The notes beneath the pieces were generated by a model, which did not search any database, was not told the origin of the DNA, and was given only the letters and a program-made list of their open reading frames with translations. Of a DNA stretch of 64,000 nucleotides, positions 9,980-19,593 are shown one piece after another (positions within the stretch are counted from its first letter, which is position 1; the number at the start of each line of letters is the position of its first letter). The stretch is from Blastococcus capsensis (GTDB taxonomy: Bacteria > Actinomycetota > Actinomycetes > Mycobacteriales > Geodermatophilaceae). The translations under genes were made by a program, and so were the position numbers. The DNA is taken from assembly GCF_030165005.1 (NCBI RefSeq), contig NZ_JASNNW010000012.1:1-64000 (forward strand), written 5' to 3'.

Positions 9980-10648
9980 ATGAGCGAGCGCAACGGCGTG
10001 GCGCAGCCGCCTCCGGGCGTCGGCCTGGAGCAGCTGCGCACCGCAGCCGCCGGCTGCCGGGCGTGCGAGCTGTGGCAGGACACCACCCAGGCCGTCTTCG
10101 GCGAGGGCCCCGAGACCGCCCGGATCGTCTTCGTGGGCGAGCAGCCCGGCGACCAGGAGGACCGCAGGGGCGAGCCGTTCGTCGGCCCGGCCGGCCGGCT
10201 GCTGGACAAGGCGCTCGACGAGGCCGGGATCGACCGCGCCGAGGCGTACGTGACCAACGCCGTGAAGCACTTCGGGCACGTCACCAAGGGCAAGCGGCGG
10301 ATCCACCAGACACCGGGTGCGGAGCACCTGCGGGCCTGCCGGCCGTGGCTCGAGGCCGAGTTCGCCGTCCTGCAACCGGAGGTGGTGGTCGCGCTCGGTG
10401 CGACGGCGGCGAAGTCGCTCATCTCGCCCTCGTTCCGGATCACCCGCGAGCACGGGCAGCTGATGCCGTGGAGCCCTCCGGGCGCCGCCACGCCGGCCGA
10501 GGACGACGACGAGGACGCCCCGCACCAGACCTGGATCCTCGCCACCACCCACCCCTCGGCGATCCTGCGCACCCCCGCCGAGGCCCGGGACGCCGCCTAC
10601 GGCGCCCTGGTCGCCGACCTGAGGGTGGTCGCGCACGCCCTGGCCTGA
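9980..10648 (+). CDS. udgX: Uracil-DNA glycosylase of the UdgX class
   Basis: 222 residues. Family 4-like UDG motif A is GEQPGDQED at 53-61. The diagnostic insert KRRIH lies at 105-109, with the histidine at 109. In the Mycobacterium smegmatis enzyme this histidine attacks the abasic deoxyribose and leaves a covalent protein-DNA adduct (established for UdgX). Iron-sulfur ligands: CRAC (Cys26, Cys29) and ACRPW (Cys120); these are the only three cysteines in the chain. The C-terminal motif is ATTHPSAILR. The ATG at 9980 begins MSERNG just before the first helix; the open frame upstream lacks homology. It stands alone, convergent with the MFS gene 17 bp downstream. Confidence 0.92.
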   Translation: MSERNGVAQPPPGVGLEQLRTAAAGCRACELWQDTTQAVFGEGPETARIVFVGEQPGDQEDRRGEPFVGPAGRLLDKALDEAGIDRAEAYVTNAVKHFGHVTKGKRRIHQTPGAEHLRACRPWLEAEFAVLQPEVVVALGATAAKSLISPSFRITREHGQLMPWSPPGAATPAEDDDEDAPHQTWILATTHPSAILRTPAEARDAAYGALVADLRVVAHALA

Positions 10649-10665
10649 GCTCGCTGCGCCGGCGG

Positions 10666-11991
10666 TCAGGCCCGCTCGTCCACCGTCGACCTCGAGGCGC
10701 GGAACAACCAGAACGAGGGCACGAGCACCGCGACGGCGACCATCGCGACGATCACCACCACCCCACCGGATGCCATGGCGAAGGTGACCCCGGCGGCGCT
10801 GGCCAGCCCGCCGGCGCGCAGGTCGCCCAGCCGGGGGCCGCCGGTGACCACGACGATGAAGACGCCCTGCATCCGGCCCCGCATCTCCTCCGGGGCGGCC
10901 AGCTGCAGCATCGCCGACCGCAGCACCGCGCTCACCATGTCCCCCGCCCCCGCGACGGCCAGGCACAGCACCGCCAGCCACAGCGTCGGGGCGTAGCCGA
11001 ACCCGATGATCGCCACGCCCCACACCGCGATGGAGACGATCACCACCGCGCCCTGCCGGTCGACCTTCGAGACCCAGCCGGAGGTCAGGCCCATCGCGAG
11101 CGCGCCGATCGAGATGCCGGCGAACAGCCAGCCCAGCGCGTTCGGCGACCCCTCGAACCGGGTCTCGGACAGCTCGGGGAACACCGCCTGCGGCCAGGCG
11201 AAGAGCATCGCGATGATGTCGACGACGAACGTCATGAGCAGTACCGGCTGGGTGCGCAGGAACGCGAAGCCCTCCCACACCCCCTGCAGGGTCGTCCCCA
11301 GCCGCAGCGGGCCGGCACCCCGCCCGGGTGGCAGCGGCGGTAGCCCCCGCAGCAGTACCACGGCGACGAGGAACCCGACGGCATCGATGGCGTAGGCGGT
11401 GAACAGCGAGCCGAGCCCGATCAGCAGGCCGGCCACCAGCGGGCCCACGATGACGCCGATCTGCCGGACGGTCATGGCCAGTGCGTTGGCCGCCGGCACG
11501 CCGGCCGGCCCGACCAGCGCGGGGATGACGGCGTAGCGCGCCGGGGAGTTGACGGCGGTGAAGGCGGAGACCGCGGCGGTCAGCACCCACAGCAGGGCGA
11601 GATTCCCGCCCCCGGGCAGCAGCGCCTGCGCCGCGAGCAGGGCGCTGGTGACCGCGGCGCCGACGGAGGTGATCACCAGCAGCCGGCGGCGGTCCATGGC
11701 GTCGGCGATCGCCCCGCCGAGCAGCCCGAAGACGATGAGCGGGACCAGCGCGACCATCGAGGTGATGCCGACCATGAACGAGGACCCGGTCAGCGCGTAG
11801 ACCTGGAACGGGACGGCCACCAGCGTCATCTGCTGCCCGACGGTGGTGGTTGCGATCCCCCAGAACAGCCGCCGGTAGCCGGGGTCGCGCAACGGCGTGG
11901 TGTCGATCGTCCACCCACGCCGGCGCACCCGCTCCGGGACGGGCTCCTGGACCGGCGCGCCACCCTCCGCAGGGTCGACCGGCTGGGTCAC
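10666..11991 (-). CDS. MFS transporter (EntS-like, MFS_3 family)
   Basis: 441 residues with about 12 hydrophobic segments, first at LVAVPFQVYALTGSSFMVGI. The first cytoplasmic loop GGAIADAMDRRRLL is the MFS motif A equivalent. The fold resembles the enterobactin-exporter-like MFS_3 group; the substrate is unknown. The N-terminal ~38 residues are charged and cytoplasmic. The start is GTG at 11991 (MTQPVDP), with AGGTGG about 7 nt upstream. The gene lies 96 bp downstream of pdxH on the same strand, and that gap holds a dispersed intergenic repeat. Two other MFS genes in the window (27467-28852, 32197-33714) are separate genes rather than recent copies. Confidence 0.88.
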   Translation of the reverse strand: MTQPVDPAEGGAPVQEPVPERVRRRGWTIDTTPLRDPGYRRLFWGIATTTVGQQMTLVAVPFQVYALTGSSFMVGITSMVALVPLIVFGLLGGAIADAMDRRRLLVITSVGAAVTSALLAAQALLPGGGNLALLWVLTAAVSAFTAVNSPARYAVIPALVGPAGVPAANALAMTVRQIGVIVGPLVAGLLIGLGSLFTAYAIDAVGFLVAVVLLRGLPPLPPGRGAGPLRLGTTLQGVWEGFAFLRTQPVLLMTFVVDIIAMLFAWPQAVFPELSETRFEGSPNALGWLFAGISIGALAMGLTSGWVSKVDRQGAVVIVSIAVWGVAIIGFGYAPTLWLAVLCLAVAGAGDMVSAVLRSAMLQLAAPEEMRGRMQGVFIVVVTGGPRLGDLRAGGLASAAGVTFAMASGGVVVIVAMVAVAVLVPSFWLFRASRSTVDERA

Positions 11992-12037
11992 GGTGCCACC
12001 TGCCGGCTCACGGTGTCACCTGTTCGCTCCCGCGGGC

Positions 12038-12084
12038 CGCTCCGCTCCTCGCTCGTTCCTCGCTGCGATGCTCACGTCCCTGTC
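12038..12084. repeat. Dispersed intergenic repeat, family A, copy 1
   Basis: It contains CGCTCCGCTCCTCGCTCG and CTCGCTGCGATGCTCAC, both repeated exactly at 38861-38909, each copy followed by TCCCTGTC. It lies in the 96-bp gap between the start of the MFS gene and the end of pdxH. The CG-rich units look like small direct repeats (CTCGCT, CCGCTC). Function unknown; possibly an extragenic REP-like element. Confidence 0.6.
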
Positions 12085-12087
12085 CGC

Positions 12088-12735
12088 TCACGGCGCCAGC
12101 CGTTGGACGATCCAGCCGCCGCCTTCCGCCTCGTCGCGCACGAAGCGCAGCCGGTCGTGCAGCCGGTCGCCGCCGCCCTGCCAGAACTCCACCCGCTCGG
12201 GGACGACGCGGTAGCCGCCCCACGCCGGCGGCCGGGGCAGCGGCCCCTCCGGCGCCTGGGCGTCGAGCAGGCGCACCCGCTCCGCCAGCTCGTCCCGGGA
12301 GTCGACGACGGTCGACTGCACCGACGCCGCGGCCGCGAGCTGGGCGCCGCGGGGACGGGGGTCCCAGAGCCCGTCGGACGCGGCCTCGCCGATGCGCTCC
12401 ACCCGGCCGGCCACCCGCACCTGGCGCTGCATCGGGTGCCAGGGGAAGACCAGTGCCGCCCGCGGGTTCACCGCCAGCTGCGCACCCTTGGCCGAGGCGT
12501 AGCTGGTGCCGAAGACGAACCCGGAGGCGTCGTACCCCTTCAGCAGCACGATTCGCGCGTCTGGTGCGCCGTCGGCGTCGGCCGTGGCCACCACCACGGC
12601 GTTGGGCTCGGGCAGTTCGGCGGCGACGGCGTCGGTGAACCACCGGTCGAACTGCTCCAGCCAGGTGGGCGCGAGGCCCTCTTCCGGGAAGCGGCCGGCG
12701 TCGTAGTCACGGCGCATGCGGGCGAGGTCGGGCAC
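12088..12735 (-). CDS. pdxH: Pyridoxamine/pyridoxine 5'-phosphate oxidase
   Basis: 215 residues, the normal PdxH length. The enzyme uses FMN to oxidise PNP/PMP to pyridoxal phosphate. FMN/substrate motifs: ARIVLLKGYDASGFVFGT, FPWHPMQRQVRVAGRVERI, and the C-terminal signature RVEFWQGGGDRLHDRLRF. The GTG at 12735 (VPDLARM) is chosen because a CAGCAT hexamer ends 6 nt before it, as in other leaderless starts here, and the first helix MRRDYDAGRFPEEGL follows directly; ATG 12717 is an alternative. It is divergent from citrate synthase, 265 bp apart, and its PLP product is the cofactor of SerC nearby. Confidence 0.95.
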   Translation of the reverse strand: MPDLARMRRDYDAGRFPEEGLAPTWLEQFDRWFTDAVAAELPEPNAVVVATADADGAPDARIVLLKGYDASGFVFGTSYASAKGAQLAVNPRAALVFPWHPMQRQVRVAGRVERIGEAASDGLWDPRPRGAQLAAAASVQSTVVDSRDELAERVRLLDAQAPEGPLPRPPAWGGYRVVPERVEFWQGGGDRLHDRLRFVRDEAEGGGWIVQRLAP

Positions 12736-12747
12736 GCCGCAATGCTG
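12736..12747 (-). promoter_or_regulatory. Leaderless -10 box for pdxH
   Basis: On the minus strand CAGCAT is followed by 6 nt and then the GTG start codon. The same arrangement precedes many genes in this window. There is no Shine-Dalgarno sequence. Confidence 0.45.
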
Positions 12748-12920
12748 ACACCGGGCGCCGGCGCCGGCTCGGGAGGGCACCGCACGGGTCCCCACGCCTG
12801 GGCATCGGGGCGCGCACGGCGCCTCTCGAAGCCGCGCGCATGCGCATCCGGGCGGCGCACCGCCGGTGCGGGTACAGGCCGCTGGACGGTCCCCGCACCG
12901 CCCCCCCGTGTGCCGCGAGC

Positions 12921-12944
12921 CTGCCGAAGGCCTAGGGTCGGCAG
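12921..12944 (+). promoter_or_regulatory. Possible citrate synthase promoter with overlapping inverted repeat
   Basis: CTGCCGA and TCGGCAG form a 7-bp inverted repeat around a 10-nt spacer that contains TAGGGT (12933-12938), a good -10 candidate. A repressor or activator site overlapping the promoter is plausible; the regulator is unknown. The leader to the ATG at 13001 would be about 56 nt. Confidence 0.35.
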
Positions 12945-13000
12945 GCAATCGAGCGCCCCCACCGGGCGTATGCAGGTCCGCGCGCAGAGGAGCATGCGAG

Positions 13001-15327
<2,327 letters not shown>

Positions 15328-15341
15328 CAGAGGCCCCCGGG

Positions 15342-15376
15342 CCCCCACCGCTCGCGCGCTCGCGGCGGGTCCCTGG
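15342..15376. repeat. Dispersed intergenic repeat, family B, copy 1
   Basis: About 34 bp, CCCCCACCGCTCGC-R-CGCTCGCGG followed by CGGGYCCCTG; it is nearly identical at 31268-31301. It lies just after serC, with the outer CCGC/GCGG able to pair. It may act as a transcript end or be a mobile palindromic repeat. Confidence 0.6.
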
Positions 15377-15427
15377 CAGGCGTAGTAACTCTTCGTGACG
15401 TGCAGGTCTTTCTGGCGGGAGGTGGAT

Positions 15428-18109
15428 GTGAGCTCCGGTGGGTCGTCGGGCCCCGGCGCAGGCGACCTGTTCGCGGCCGGTGGTGAGGCCGGCCGGATCA
15501 TGGCCGACCTGGACTGGTCGCGGACCTCCGTGGGCCCGGTCGAGACGTGGCCGGTGAGCCTGCGGATGGCGGTCCGCACGGTGCTGGTCTCGCGCTTCCC
15601 GATGATCGTCTGCTGGGGACCGGACCTCCTGCAGTTCTACAACGACGCCTACGCGCCCGTCCTCGGCGCGAAGCATCCCGCGATCGGCAAGGACATCCGG
15701 CTCACCCAGCCCGAGACCTGGGATGCGCTGCGTCCACCGATCGAGCACGCGATGACCACCCTCGAGGCCTCCTGGATGCCGGAGCTGCTCCTCCCCCTGG
15801 ATCGGGCCGGGTACCGGGAGGAGACCTACTTCACGGTCTCCCACGCCCCGGCGTTCGACGACGACGGCCGGGTGGCCGGCATCCACGCCGTCTGCACCGA
15901 GGTGACCCGGGAGGTGCTGGCCGCCCGGCGCCAGCAGCTGCTGCGCGAGCTCGCCGCCGTCGGCACCCGGCTGGGCGAGGAGGCCGACATCGTTGCGGCG
16001 ATGTGCCGGACGCTCAGCGCGGACGGGCTCGACGTGCCGTTCGCGGCGGTCTATCTCACCGTGCCGGGTAGCGCGGAGCTGCACCGCGTCGCCGCCGTCG
16101 GCTGCGGCGCCGACCTGCTGCCCGCCGGAGCGGGAGCCGGTGACGACGCCCTGGTGCCGGACGTGACCGCGCTCGGCGTCCGCGGCGGGCCCTGGGGCGA
16201 TCCGGTGACCGACCACGTCGCGCTGCCGCTGCCGACCGGCGGGGACGGGGAGCCGCTGGGGCTGCTCGTCGCCGGCCGCAACCCCAACCGCGCGATGGAC
16301 GACGAGTACCAGTCCTTCTACGAGCTCGTCGCCGGCCAGTTCGGCGCCGTCGTCACCACGATCCGCGCCTTCCAGGCCGAGCGGCGGCGGGCGGAGTCCC
16401 TGGCCGAGCTGGATCGCGCGAAGACCACGTTCTTCTCCGACGTCAGCCACGAGCTGCGCACCCCGCTGGCCCTGCTCCTGGGGCCGATCGGCGACGTCCT
16501 GGAGAACAGCACCCCCGCGCTGCCCGCCGACGTGCGCGACCAGCTGGAACTGGCCATGCGCAACGGGCAGCGCCTGCAGCGGCTGGTCAACGACCTGCTC
16601 GACTTCGCCAGCATCGAGGCCGGGCGGGTGACGCCGGTCCGGGTCGAGACCGACCTCGCCGCCTTCACCGCCGAGCTGGCGGGCGTCTTCCGCTCCGCCG
16701 CGGAGCGGGCCGGTCTCCGGCTCACGGTCGACTGCCCTCCCCTGGACCGGCCCGCCTACGTCGATCCCCGCATGTGGGAGAAGGTCGTCGTCAACCTGCT
16801 CGCCAACGCGGTGAAGTACACCTTCGTCGGCTCCATCGACGTGGCCCTCCGGTCCGACGGGGCCCGCCTCCTGCTCACCGTCACCGACACCGGTGTGGGC
16901 ATCGTGGCCGAGGAGCTGCCGCACCTGTTCCAGCGGTTCCACCGCGTTCCCGGCTCTACCGCGCGCACCCGCGAGGGCACCGGCATCGGCCTGGCGCTGG
17001 TGCAGGAGCTGGTCGGGCTGCACGAGGGCACGGTCACGGTCACCAGCGAGCCCGGCCGCGGCAGCACGTTCACCGTCGCGATGCCCTTCGGCGAGCCCGA
17101 CGCCGTACCGGTCGGCCGCGCCGCGGTGCCGTCGGAGGCGGCGCGCGGTGAGGCGGCGAGCTGGGAGCAGGAGACCTCCCGGCCCGTCGGTGGGGCTCCC
17201 GGCGCCTCGGGGGCGGCGACCGTCCTGGTGGTCGACGACAACGCCGACATGCGCGCCTACCTGACCCGGCTGCTCGGCCCGCACTGGACGGTGCGGACCG
17301 CCGCGAACGGGGAGGAGGCGCTCGCCGCGGTGACCGGAGGGGCGCCGGACCTGGTGCTGACCGACGTGATGATGCCCCGCATCGACGGCTTCGAGCTGCT
17401 CCGCAGGCTCCGCGCCGATCCGGCCACGCGCGGCATCCCGGTGATCATGCTGACCGCCCGCGCCGGGCAGGAGGCCTCCGTCGAGGGCCTCCAGGTCGGC
17501 GCCGACGACTACCTGGCCAAGCCGTTCCGCTCCACGGAACTGCTCGCCCGGGTGCGCGTGGTGCTCGAGCGCGCGGCCGGCCGTGCCGCGCCGCCGGCAC
17601 CGGCTCCGGCCGGCCTGCCGGACACCCGGCGGCCGGAGCCCACCCCGCCGCCGACGAGCACGCCGGTCCAGCGCCCGGAGCCGATCCCGGTGCCGCGGAC
17701 CGCCGTCCGGCCGGCCGACCGGCCTGCGGACCGCCGCGACGAGCGCTGGCGGCTGCCCTCGGAGCTGTCGTCCATCCCGGCGGTGCGCCGGCGGCTGCGC
17801 CGGTTCCTCAGCGACGCCGGGGTCGGTGAGGAACAGGCCTACGACCTGCTGCTGGCCACCTGCGAGGCGACCAGCAACGCCATCGAGCACGCCCAGGACC
17901 CCACCGAACCGTTCGTCGAGGTGAGCGCCTGCATCGGGCCCGGCCAGGTGGAGATCACCGTCCGCGACCACGGCCAGTGGCGGGAGCGGGTGCCCAGCAT
18001 GGACCGTGGGCGGGGCTCGACGCTCATGAGCGCGTTCGCCGACGTGACGGCGATCCCCAGCCCGGAGGGCACCACGGTCCGGATCCGGGCCACCATCTCC
18101 ACCGGCTGA
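15428..18109 (+). CDS. Hybrid sensor histidine kinase with receiver and C-terminal RsbW-like ATPase domain
   Basis: 893 residues, no membrane segment, so a cytoplasmic sensor. Order: PAS-like domain (~20-165, with VCWGPDLLQFYNDAYAPVLG and THE-type EVTREVL end); GAF-like domain (~175-320); HisKA with DVSHELRTPLALLLG (~338, phospho-His); HATPase_c with NLLANAVKYT and GTGIGLALVQELVG; receiver domain from ~598 (VLVVDDNADMRAYL, LTDVMMPRIDG with phospho-Asp, DDYLAKPF); a Pro-rich linker (~720-770); and a final GHKL ATPase like anti-sigma kinases (LLATCEATSNAIEHA, VRDHGQWRE, GRGSTLMSAFAD). GTG 15428 has GGGAGG 5-7 nt upstream. One chain thus joins two-component signalling to a partner-switching-type kinase. 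No cognate regulator lies beside it. Confidence 0.9.
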   Translation: MSSGGSSGPGAGDLFAAGGEAGRIMADLDWSRTSVGPVETWPVSLRMAVRTVLVSRFPMIVCWGPDLLQFYNDAYAPVLGAKHPAIGKDIRLTQPETWDALRPPIEHAMTTLEASWMPELLLPLDRAGYREETYFTVSHAPAFDDDGRVAGIHAVCTEVTREVLAARRQQLLRELAAVGTRLGEEADIVAAMCRTLSADGLDVPFAAVYLTVPGSAELHRVAAVGCGADLLPAGAGAGDDALVPDVTALGVRGGPWGDPVTDHVALPLPTGGDGEPLGLLVAGRNPNRAMDDEYQSFYELVAGQFGAVVTTIRAFQAERRRAESLAELDRAKTTFFSDVSHELRTPLALLLGPIGDVLENSTPALPADVRDQLELAMRNGQRLQRLVNDLLDFASIEAGRVTPVRVETDLAAFTAELAGVFRSAAERAGLRLTVDCPPLDRPAYVDPRMWEKVVVNLLANAVKYTFVGSIDVALRSDGARLLLTVTDTGVGIVAEELPHLFQRFHRVPGSTARTREGTGIGLALVQELVGLHEGTVTVTSEPGRGSTFTVAMPFGEPDAVPVGRAAVPSEAARGEAASWEQETSRPVGGAPGASGAATVLVVDDNADMRAYLTRLLGPHWTVRTAANGEEALAAVTGGAPDLVLTDVMMPRIDGFELLRRLRADPATRGIPVIMLTARAGQEASVEGLQVGADDYLAKPFRSTELLARVRVVLERAAGRAAPPAPAPAGLPDTRRPEPTPPPTSTPVQRPEPIPVPRTAVRPADRPADRRDERWRLPSELSSIPAVRRRLRRFLSDAGVGEEQAYDLLLATCEATSNAIEHAQDPTEPFVEVSACIGPGQVEITVRDHGQWRERVPSMDRGRGSTLMSAFADVTAIPSPEGTTVRIRATISTG

Positions 18110-18117
18110 CTCTCCCG

Positions 18118-19593
18118 TCAGCGGAGCAGCCAGGTGTCCTTGCTGCCGGCCCCGGGCACGCCGACACGGGCCGGCGCCGCCTCGGGAGCCACCCGCGTCA
18201 GCGCCACCGGCAGCGTGGTCGTGGTCGCCCCCGCCACGGAGAACACCCGCAGATCCACCGGCCGGGGCCGGAGCACGCCGTCGACCAGGGTGGGCGCGGT
18301 GGAGGGCTCCACCGGCTCCCGGGCCACGAAGCGGTGCGGGGCCGCGGCGATCTCCTCGCGCAGGGCGGCCAGCTCGGCGGCCGAGCAACCCGGGCCGTGG
18401 ACCACGCCTCGCCCGCCGTACCCGGCGACCTCCTGGACCTCCAGCTCGTGCAACCGGTCCCGGACAGCGGCCCACGCGGACGGGTCCGCCAGCACCCAGG
18501 TCCGCGCCGACTCCAGCAGGGGCTCCTCCCCCAGGTAGAAGCGGATCATCGCCGGCACCCACGCGTAGCCGGCGGCGTCGTCGGCTACGCCGTTCCCCGG
18601 CACGTTGGCCAGCGTGAGCCGGCCGGCGCGGACCGCCTCGGTGAGCCCCACGTCGAGCGGGAGTCCGGCACCGGTCGGATAGGCGCCGAGCAGCGCGTCG
18701 TCGAAGCGGCGGTACAGCACGTCCACCGGCAGCCGCCCGCCGTCGACCGCCACCTCGACCCCGCTGTCGCCGCGGGGCCACAGGTCACCGGCCCGTACCA
18801 GCGGGGCTCCGAGCGCCTCGGCCAGCACCTGGTGCTCGAACCAGGCGCCGTCGCTCTCCCCCTGGGTGAGCACCGCGATCTGCGGGGTGCCCGTGCACGC
18901 CGGCGGTGCGGCAGCGGTCAGCGCGCCACGCAGCAGCCGCACCGCGTCCGTGGGGTCGACCAGCCGGCTGCCGAGCCCGGTGAGCAGCTCCGGGGTGGCC
19001 GCCCGGGCACTCTCCCGGTTGGCCAGCGCGTACCCGATGCCGGACGGCACCCGCAGGGCGTCCCGCATGACCAGCCACCGGCCGTCGGCGCCGCGTATGA
19101 CATCGGCGGCCGCGACGGTCGCCCTGGGCTGCCCGGGCCAGGCGCGGGCGACCGCGCCCGGATCGCGACCGGGACCGTGCGCGACGGCCCACTCGGGAAC
19201 CATCCCGGCCCGGACGATCTCCGCGGCACGGTCGGTGTCACCGCGCCGTCGTCCGGCCGGCCGGTAGACGTCGGCGAGGAAGGCGTTGAGCGCGCGGTGC
19301 CGTTGCGCGACCCCGCTCGACAGCGCCGCCCACGTGCCGGCGTCCATCACCCGGGGCACGGGATCCATGGGGACCGGGCGCAGCTCCTGGCGGCCGTCCG
19401 CCCAGGCCGAGACCACGACGCCGCGCTCCCGCCGCCGCGCGCCGAGGTCCCCGGCGGCCGCGACCAGGCCGGCGGACCCCAGCCGCTCCAGCGCAGCGGC
19501 CACCTCCACCCACCCGTTGCGCAGCCGGCCGTCCGGGCCGACGGCCTCGTCGACGCGGGCGGTGGGGTAGCCGGCGAACAGTTCCCCGTTCAC
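18118..19593 (-). CDS. Circularly permuted ATP-grasp (type 2) family protein
   Basis: 491 residues. The arrangement and motifs (RALNAFLADVYRP, GRWLVMRDALRVPSGIGYALANRESARA, VLTQGESDGAWFEHQVLAEAL, LANVPGNGVADDAAGYAWVPAM, VAGYGGRGVVHGPGCS, APHRFVAREPVEPSTAPTLV) are those of the DUF404/DUF407 permuted ATP-grasp group, predicted ATP-dependent ligases of a peptide-like product. The start is GTG 19593, which shares GTGA with the stop of the S9 peptidase gene, so the two are coupled. The usual partners (alpha-E domain protein, transglutaminase) are absent; the only partner is the peptidase. Substrate unknown. The end is 8 bp from the convergent kinase gene. Confidence 0.82.
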   Translation of the reverse strand: MNGELFAGYPTARVDEAVGPDGRLRNGWVEVAAALERLGSAGLVAAAGDLGARRRERGVVVSAWADGRQELRPVPMDPVPRVMDAGTWAALSSGVAQRHRALNAFLADVYRPAGRRRGDTDRAAEIVRAGMVPEWAVAHGPGRDPGAVARAWPGQPRATVAAADVIRGADGRWLVMRDALRVPSGIGYALANRESARAATPELLTGLGSRLVDPTDAVRLLRGALTAAAPPACTGTPQIAVLTQGESDGAWFEHQVLAEALGAPLVRAGDLWPRGDSGVEVAVDGGRLPVDVLYRRFDDALLGAYPTGAGLPLDVGLTEAVRAGRLTLANVPGNGVADDAAGYAWVPAMIRFYLGEEPLLESARTWVLADPSAWAAVRDRLHELEVQEVAGYGGRGVVHGPGCSAAELAALREEIAAAPHRFVAREPVEPSTAPTLVDGVLRPRPVDLRVFSVAGATTTTLPVALTRVAPEAAPARVGVPGAGSKDTWLLR

